Source: Flavobacteriales bacterium
GTDB lineage: Bacteria; Bacteroidota; Bacteroidia; Flavobacteriales_D; Sanyastnellaceae
Length of the DNA stretch: 9,864 nucleotides
Assembly: GCA_015663855.1 (NCBI GenBank)
Contig: DQRJ01000101.1
Span: forward strand, 1 to 9,864
Direction of reading: 5' to 3'
The notes beneath the pieces were generated by a model. That model was not told where the DNA came from, searched no databases, and saw only the letters and a list, made by a program, of their open reading frames with translations. Numbering within the stretch: position 1 is the first letter of the stretch; every line of letters starts with the position of its first letter. The position numbers and the translations under genes were made by a program. This document shows, piece after piece, positions 4,692-9,864 of the stretch.

Positions 4692-7088
4692 ATGTATAAA
4701 GTCTTTCCAGCATTATTTATCTTGACATTATTAACTAACATTTATTATTCTCAAGAGACTTCACAGAACCAAGAAATCGAAAACTTTTCTACAGCTATAA
4801 GTTATAGCTCAGGAGAAATCAATGAACTATACATACCTGCTCCAAATATTACTCCTTATTCTGTAAGGACAGCTGTGTTTGACATTGATTATGTTAGTGT
4901 CCCTGCGGATGTTCAAGCTGTTGTAGATTTTGCTGCTAGTGTTTGGCATACAGCACTTAATGCAACAATTCCCATTACTATTAAAGTCAAATGGGAACCA
5001 TTAGGATGCAACGGAGGTATATGTACTCTAGGAAGCACATCGATAAATTTAGAGGGTCTAGGTGGAGGGCTAGGGAATGATCCATATGATTACCCTACAT
5101 CTCTAGCAAATCAACTGGATAATACCGATTACAGTTGGTCATCTGATATTGTTTTTACTTTGAATAGTGACTATCCAAATTTTTATAAAGGTATAGACGG
5201 TGATTGCGATAGCACCCAAATAGATTTGGTGACAGTAACGCTACATGAAATAGGTCATGGCTTGGGATTTGCATCTGGTGTTTGGTCTGGTCTTGGGTTT
5301 ACAGGTTTTGGTTCTAATTTTTATAACACCTTCATCCAAATAGGAGATGCTCCTGGAGGGACTGCGATGGATGCTGTTTCTTGGTCAACTAGTGTAGAAA
5401 GTGATAATTTATTTTGGAATGGAGCGAATACCATTGCAGCGAATAATGGATCTATGCCTGCTATTTACGCACCAAATCCATATGAAGGTGGATCGAGCAT
5501 TTCACACTTCGATCCTTCATCTCCATCAATAACAGCTAATATTCTTATGCGTCCTGGTCTCTCAGATGGTCAAGTAATACATTCTCCGAGTGTTTTGGAT
5601 ATGGCCCTACTTGAAGATATGGGGTGGGTAATAAACTGCATTTTTGATGGATGTACTGATCCCGTTGCATGTAACTTCGATCCCAATGCTTGCAATGATG
5701 ATGGATCTTGTATTCAGCCTGAATGGTACCTTCCTAATATTGTAGGTGGTGGACATGCGATTCTGGCATGTTCTTATATTTCGGGATATTCTAAAGCGAT
5801 CAATCAATCTTGCGCAGCTGATGTAATTGCATCTGATTCGTTTTGTTTGAGTACCTCTTGGGACCCTGTATGCCAAGACGCATACGAGTGTTGTTCTGAT
5901 ATTCAGAATCACGGCTGTACTGAATTATATGCGTGTAACTATGATTCTACAGCTTGTTGGGATGATGGTTCATGTATTTATTGTGCACCAAATTACTCAT
6001 GTTTTAATGTGACATTCACAGGAACAGAGAATATATTAATAGGTACGTCTGGCAGTTGGACTTTAACAGGTTCTGACGGTGTGATTGAAGAATCTGGGAG
6101 TTATTCATTCGGTATTTCTGGTGGAGTTAGTTCAATCCCTTCTTCCTGTGTGCCTGACGATTGTTATACATTCGAAGTCCAAGAAGCATCAGAATGGTCT
6201 TTACCTGTTTCTTGGTCTTTAGGATTTGATTCGAATACTTATTCGAGCGAAGGAGCTAGCGGTAACACACTAAGTTTTGCATCCGCTTCAGCAAGTGGTT
6301 GTATGGATCCTATAGCTTGCAATTACGACGCGTCACTTTGTTTTGATGACGGAAGTTGTAATTACCAAGATATACTCACACTAGATTTACTAAACACGAC
6401 ATGGTATTTAGAGAGTGAGTGGGGATGTAACACCTTTCTCCCCACCATAATAAATTCATTTTTATTTATTAATGGAGATAATACATTTTACACAAGTTCT
6501 GGGTATCAAGGGGTTTGGTCTAATTGCTTTAACACGATTACGTTCCTATATGATGATGGGACTGTTTATAATGGTAGTTTAGATTTCTTTACAGTCCAAA
6601 TCTCAGGCACAATGAATAACCCATCAGGTATCTTGTTTAATTCTGGTTGTTTCATTATGAATCAGGCCACCCCAGGTTGCTTAGATGATACTGCTTGTAA
6701 TTATGATATTAACGTCACTCATGATGATGGATCATGTACGTTCCCTGGTTGCTCAGATATTAATGCGTGCAACTATTTTGTTGATGCTGGTTGCTTAGAA
6801 GATTGTGTTTATCCTTTAGGCCAAACTAATCAAGTCCTAGGATGCACATATCCGACAGCAGTAAACTACGACCCTACGGCTACTGTTGATAATGGAACTT
6901 GTATGTTCGATTTAATCGACCCAGGGATGTGCGGTACAGGAACTTACTTCGACGTCGTTGAAGGAATGTGCCTCCCTGATGGTACTGGCTCAGGCGTGAC
7001 ATGTATGGGCGACCTTGACGGCGACGGCTTCGTAAATACGAACGATTTATTATCGTTCCTCTCGGTGTTTGGTTCGACCTGCCCGTAA
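4692..7088 (+). CDS. Secreted modular HEXXH metalloprotease, complete copy
   Basis: This 798-residue exported protein has a signal peptide at residues 1-20 (MYKVFPALFILTLLTNIYYS). The protease domain (about 60-312) has the zinc site H185-E186-I-G-H189 in LHEIGHGLGF, then the conserved blocks GGSSISHFD (H272), NILMRP (M286), H297 and LLEDMGW (307-312). A third zinc ligand is not at the metzincin position (residue 195 is Ser), so H272 or H297 is a candidate. Six cysteine repeats follow, separated by spacer modules: A (344-407, ending WDPVCQDAYECC), B (437-535) and C (562-660, beta-rich, WYLESEWGC...). The tail is Cys-rich and ends in a single dockerin-like loop D774-D776-D778-N782-D785. No standard type IX secretion CTD was recognised. 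Substrate unknown; probably extracellular protein degradation or adhesion. Much of the gene is AT-rich (sampled 30-35% GC), but the last 120 bases are about 52%. The next gene is a paralogue. Confidence 0.9.
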   Translation: MYKVFPALFILTLLTNIYYSQETSQNQEIENFSTAISYSSGEINELYIPAPNITPYSVRTAVFDIDYVSVPADVQAVVDFAASVWHTALNATIPITIKVKWEPLGCNGGICTLGSTSINLEGLGGGLGNDPYDYPTSLANQLDNTDYSWSSDIVFTLNSDYPNFYKGIDGDCDSTQIDLVTVTLHEIGHGLGFASGVWSGLGFTGFGSNFYNTFIQIGDAPGGTAMDAVSWSTSVESDNLFWNGANTIAANNGSMPAIYAPNPYEGGSSISHFDPSSPSITANILMRPGLSDGQVIHSPSVLDMALLEDMGWVINCIFDGCTDPVACNFDPNACNDDGSCIQPEWYLPNIVGGGHAILACSYISGYSKAINQSCAADVIASDSFCLSTSWDPVCQDAYECCSDIQNHGCTELYACNYDSTACWDDGSCIYCAPNYSCFNVTFTGTENILIGTSGSWTLTGSDGVIEESGSYSFGISGGVSSIPSSCVPDDCYTFEVQEASEWSLPVSWSLGFDSNTYSSEGASGNTLSFASASASGCMDPIACNYDASLCFDDGSCNYQDILTLDLLNTTWYLESEWGCNTFLPTIINSFLFINGDNTFYTSSGYQGVWSNCFNTITFLYDDGTVYNGSLDFFTVQISGTMNNPSGILFNSGCFIMNQATPGCLDDTACNYDINVTHDDGSCTFPGCSDINACNYFVDAGCLEDCVYPLGQTNQVLGCTYPTAVNYDPTATVDNGTCMFDLIDPGMCGTGTYFDVVEGMCLPDGTGSGVTCMGDLDGDGFVNTNDLLSFLSVFGSTCP
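5649..6902 (+). repeat. Six 21-residue cysteine repeats in the first protease
   Basis: Units start with GC and end with DDGSC or a variant: 5649-5711, 5913-5975, 6297-6359, 6675-6737, 6747-6806 (degenerate, 20 residues) and 6840-6902. The core is GCTDPxACNYD, then about five variable residues, then DDGSC. Units 1-3 have four cysteines, unit 4 has three, and the last has only the first and last (TAVNYD replaces ACNYD). The units are dispersed between spacer modules and are not one continuous tandem block. Paired cysteines and clustered Asp suggest small disulphide-bonded, possibly calcium-binding knots; that is inference. Confidence 0.9.
7002..7085 (+). other. Dockerin/EF-hand-like C-terminal module of the first protease
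   Basis: Codons 771-798 encode a loop with D774, D776, D778, F780, N782 and D785. This is the DxDxDGxxNxxD spacing of dockerin type I calcium loops, followed by the helix LLSFLSVFG and a final Cys. A true cellulosomal dockerin has two such loops; only one is present. Similar single-loop ends occur on many marine Bacteroidota secreted proteins and may be a sorting or anchoring tail (inference). The DNA here is clearly richer in GC than the rest of the gene. Confidence 0.75.
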
Positions 7089-7123
7089 TAGGGGCATAAT
7101 TTTAAATAAAGAAATCTATTTTA

Positions 7124-7156
7124 AAAACCGTTCTCCATTAAGAGGGCGGTTTTTTT
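7124..7156 (+). terminator. Rho-independent terminator after the first protease gene
   Basis: The stem 7124-7135 pairs with 7142-7153 around loop CATTAA, followed by T to 7156. It lies 35 bp after the stop codon and separates the two tandem protease genes. It is identical over 32 bases to the terminator at 4562-4593. Confidence 0.93.
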
Positions 7157-7186
7157 GCGAGTAATCCTTAAATATTGATTGTTTAT

Positions 7187-7218
7187 TTTGGATTTGATGA
7201 ATATTTATGTTATATTCG
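7187..7218 (+). promoter_or_regulatory. Promoter of the second metalloprotease gene
   Basis: TTTG at 7187-7190 and TATATTCG at 7211-7218 are separated by 20 nt, the same spacing as in the promoter at 4623-4654. The shared string TTTATGTTA just overlaps the start of the -7 element in both. The predicted leader is about 40 nt. Confidence 0.55.
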
Positions 7219-7258
7219 ACTTAGTCAATGCTCTGATTTATAACTAATTGCCGTTATT

Positions 7259-9864
7259 ATGCTTAAAAAAATATTTCCCTTATTCGCCTTTCTATTCTTT
7301 TGTAATCCCAACAGTTTCGCACAAGAACAGCAATCAAATTCCTCAAGTGTTCTAGCCCCAAAGGTTGAATTAACTAGTGTTGATCACAATGCGTTTACGT
7401 TTGTGCCTCCACCAACTATCTTACCTGTATCTGAAAGAGCAGCTACAATTAATGTTACTTATACGGGATTTTCCGCAGATGCTCAAACTGCTTTTCAGTA
7501 TGCTGTTGACATTTGGGAAACTTTAATAAATTCTACTCGTGTAATTAATATTAACGCTACTTGGGCTCCGGCGGCACCAACTAATTTAGGGTCTGCGGGA
7601 CCTGCGTCGGTTTGGGCGAATTTTACGGGAGCTCCGATTAGTAACACTTGGTACGCACAAGCTTTAGCTGAATCTATTTGTAATTGTTCTATAGGTAGTA
7701 ACCCTGATATTACTGCTAATTTCAATAGTAGTAGAACAGATTGGTACTTTGGAACAGACGGAAATACTCCAGCCGGAGAATACGATTTTGTGAGTGTGGT
7801 ACTACACGAAATAGGTCATGGGTTAGGTTTTATAGGGTCTGGTTCTGTCGACGGTGCAGGAGTAGGGAGTCTTGGATTAGGAGATGATTCTTGGGCTATT
7901 ATTTATGACTTATTTGTAGAAAACCTAGGTGTTAGTGTTACTGGATACGGAAACCCATCAGTCATTCTTGGAAATGTTCTTCAGGGGAGTGGAAATTTAG
8001 TGTGGAACGGTACAAATGGTGTTGCAGGAAATGGTGGACTTATGCCAGAAATATCCGATCCAGCTACTTGGACCGGAGGATCGAGTTATCACCATTTTGA
8101 CGAAACATATTTCCCCGCAGGAGATATGAACTCATTAATGACACCACAACTGAGTGCGGCTGAAGCGATTCACCACCCTGGTGAATCGGGGTTGGGTTTG
8201 CTACAGGATATAGGCTGGAGTGTAAACACCTCTTCAGGTTGCACTGATCCTGATGCCTGCAATTTTGACCTAACAGCAATTGTAGATGACGGGTCATGTA
8301 CATATTTTTGGTATTTGCCAGATGTTGTAAGTTCAGGCCCTGCAATACAGGCTTGTACTGCGCCAGCTAATTACCACCTTGCTGTTAGTCAGGCTTGTGT
8401 TGAATCTGTAGTTGCTGCTGATTCATGGTGTTCAAACGTTAACTGGGATAATCTCTGCCAAACCGATTACGAATGCTGCCAAGATGAAGGTTGTACAGAC
8501 CCGGCAGCATGCAATTATGATCCTGATGCCTGTACAGAAAGTGGGTCATGTATATATTGTTTCGAAAACTGTGTAAACCTTACTTTATTTGACTCTTTCG
8601 GTGATGGATGGAATGGAGCTAGTTGGGAATTTCTAGATGAAATGGGCGTAAGTTGGGCAAACGGTACTTTATCTTCAGGTTCTGAGATCACAGAAACATT
8701 TTGTTTAAATTCTGGCTGTTATAATTTTGCTGTGACTTCAGGCAGTTGGCCTTCAGAAGTTTCGTGGGAACTCGTTGGTGCTAACGGAGGTGTAATTACA
8801 GGAGGGGCAGGTGAATCTATTTCGGTTTCATTTGGCGCTGTTTTAGGGTGTACTGACCCTATCGCCTGTAACTACGATACAACTGCGTGTAGTGATGATG
8901 GAAGTTGTGACTATTACTACTCTCCACCTACAACTCTATTAGACACTGAATGGTTTGTCGAATATGATTGGGGTTGTACTGGTACCCCAGGAAATGAAGT
9001 TTGGACTTTAAATAGTGACTTCACTTATACAACCCCAGGAAATCCAGGAAACTGGTCTCTATGTGGCCTTTCGGTCACTTTACTGTTCGAAAGTGGAACA
9101 ATCTATAATGGTGATTATAATATTGTTGGAGGATATTTTGAGGGTACTATTAACGGTGGCCCCCATTGCTTTACCATGTCACCTGTTGTAGACGGTTGTA
9201 CTGATAGCACTGCTTGTAATTATAATGCTTACGCAAATGTTGACGATGGTAGTTGCAACAATCTTGCCCCTGTAGTTGATATGACAGGAGCAAATTGGCT
9301 TCTTGATTACGACGGTGGATGTGATGGTAGTATTGCAGAAGTTGTGTTCGCTTTGTTTTATGCAGACAACACTTGGGATTTGCCTGATTTTTCAAATAAT
9401 GGATGGTGGACTTTATGTGGAACTACTCTTGAGCTATGGCAAGGGGCAGAACTGTTTTTTATTGGTGAATGGTCATATGTAGACTTCACTTTCTCAGGCC
9501 CTTTTTATGATAATGGCGTTGAAGTAGGATGTGGCGATTTATACCTACAGGTTGCAGGCTGTACAGCTGCAACAGCTTGTAATTATGACGCCTCTGCTAA
9601 TACAGATGATGGTAGTTGTGTATATCCAACTTGTGATGATCCATTAGCTTGTAATTATGACGAGTGCTCAGATCCTATTTCAGTTTGTTATGATGCTATT
9701 TCTTGTTATGAAGCTTCAGCATGTACTTATGCAATTGGCTGGAGTCTTGGATGTACTTACATAGATGCTATTAACTATGACCCTACCGCTACTGTTGACG
9801 ATGGTAGCTGTGTATATGATCTGCCAAGCTTGTGTGGTGCTGGAACGTACTATGATGCTGTAAC
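7259..9864 (+). CDS. Secreted modular HEXXH metalloprotease, second copy, cut by the window end
   Basis: The frame is open from ATG 7259 to the edge (868 codons seen, no stop). The signal peptide is residues 1-21 (MLKKIFPLFAFLFFCNPNSFA, then Q22). The protease domain (about 62-320) has H183-E184-I-G-H187 in LHEIGHGLGF, and shares with the first copy the blocks NLVWNG (247-251), GGSSYHHFD (H279), NSLMTP (M294), H305 and LLQDIGW. Seven cysteine repeats alternate with module A (351-410, WDNLCQTDYECC), module B (438-529, with an intact DSFGDGWNG at 445-453), and two copies of module C (about 559-645 and 675-766), where the first protease has one. The last visible residues, LCGAGTYYDAV, align with MCGTGTYFDVV of the first copy, which has 42 residues left after that point. 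A dockerin-like end just outside the window is therefore expected. It is a tandem paralogue with its own promoter-like site; substrate unknown. Confidence 0.9.
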   Translation, partial: MLKKIFPLFAFLFFCNPNSFAQEQQSNSSSVLAPKVELTSVDHNAFTFVPPPTILPVSERAATINVTYTGFSADAQTAFQYAVDIWETLINSTRVININATWAPAAPTNLGSAGPASVWANFTGAPISNTWYAQALAESICNCSIGSNPDITANFNSSRTDWYFGTDGNTPAGEYDFVSVVLHEIGHGLGFIGSGSVDGAGVGSLGLGDDSWAIIYDLFVENLGVSVTGYGNPSVILGNVLQGSGNLVWNGTNGVAGNGGLMPEISDPATWTGGSSYHHFDETYFPAGDMNSLMTPQLSAAEAIHHPGESGLGLLQDIGWSVNTSSGCTDPDACNFDLTAIVDDGSCTYFWYLPDVVSSGPAIQACTAPANYHLAVSQACVESVVAADSWCSNVNWDNLCQTDYECCQDEGCTDPAACNYDPDACTESGSCIYCFENCVNLTLFDSFGDGWNGASWEFLDEMGVSWANGTLSSGSEITETFCLNSGCYNFAVTSGSWPSEVSWELVGANGGVITGGAGESISVSFGAVLGCTDPIACNYDTTACSDDGSCDYYYSPPTTLLDTEWFVEYDWGCTGTPGNEVWTLNSDFTYTTPGNPGNWSLCGLSVTLLFESGTIYNGDYNIVGGYFEGTINGGPHCFTMSPVVDGCTDSTACNYNAYANVDDGSCNNLAPVVDMTGANWLLDYDGGCDGSIAEVVFALFYADNTWDLPDFSNNGWWTLCGTTLELWQGAELFFIGEWSYVDFTFSGPFYDNGVEVGCGDLYLQVAGCTAATACNYDASANTDDGSCVYPTCDDPLACNYDECSDPISVCYDAISCYEASACTYAIGWSLGCTYIDAINYDPTATVDDGSCVYDLPSLCGAGTYYDAV
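8237..9811 (+). repeat. Seven 21-residue cysteine repeats in the second protease
   Basis: Units are at 8237-8299, 8489-8551, 8846-8908, 9194-9256, 9557-9619, 9629-9688 (degenerate) and 9749-9811. Units 2 and 3 have four cysteines, units 1, 4 and 5 have three, and the last has two (GCTYIDAINYD...DDGSC). The order, a degenerate unit followed by a final two-cysteine unit, is the same as in the first protease. Unit 5 is the extra one that accompanies the duplicated module C. Confidence 0.9.

Noticed and set aside
5607..5912. Minus-strand frame of 101 codons inside the first protease gene
   Set aside because: It is antisense to repeats and module A. Low stop frequency comes from the repeat composition; no independent support.
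7002..7085. Evidence for a cellulosome (dockerin)
   Set aside because: Only one calcium loop is present where true dockerins have two, and no cohesin or glycoside hydrolase is in the window.
5649..9811. Repetitive DNA as a CRISPR or satellite array
   Set aside because: The repeats are protein-level (about 21 codons), in frame, with many synonymous differences and long unique modules between them.

Overview
The window looks like a piece of a marine, Flavobacteriia-like member of the Bacteroidota. Support for this comes from a DUF5606-family protein, a stand-alone HsdR N-terminal-like protein placed head-to-head with holA, an OmpA-family protein with a secreted N-terminal domain, promoter-like TAnnTT elements instead of Shine-Dalgarno sites, and large secreted proteins carrying the 'GCTDPxACNYD...DDGSC' cysteine repeats common in that phylum. 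The genus cannot be fixed from the sequence alone.

Left block (1-4600), ordinary chromosomal genes. Three genes lie on the minus strand, in transcription order: an HsdR-N-like PD-(D/E)XK protein (2208-1741), a DUF5606 protein with a lysine/alanine tail (1684-1103) and 3-hydroxybutyryl-CoA dehydrogenase (1063-176). Facing them is holA, the clamp-loader delta subunit (2242-3258). Only 33 bp separate the two divergent genes, and that gap holds a perfect 10-bp inverted repeat with a promoter-like element in each arm. An exported OmpA-family protein follows (3336-4505) and ends at a strong intrinsic terminator.

Right block (4600-9864), an accessory-looking pair. Two tandem paralogous genes (4692-7088, and 7259 to beyond the right edge) encode large exported HEIGHGLGF metalloproteases. 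Both have the order signal peptide, protease domain, cysteine-rich repeats alternating with three kinds of spacer module, then a C-terminal tail. In the complete copy the tail ends in a single dockerin/EF-hand-like loop. The second copy is still open at the window end, with about 40 codons probably missing. Each has its own TTTG-N20-TAnnTT promoter-like sequence. The terminator after the OmpA gene and the one after the first protease gene are identical over 32 bp, so the protease genes appear to be separate units despite their shared origin.

No RNA gene, CRISPR array, insertion sequence or integrase was recognised. Every stretch longer than about 300 bp is coding. The most interesting material is the modular evolution of the protease pair, the symmetric holA promoter region and the repeated terminator.
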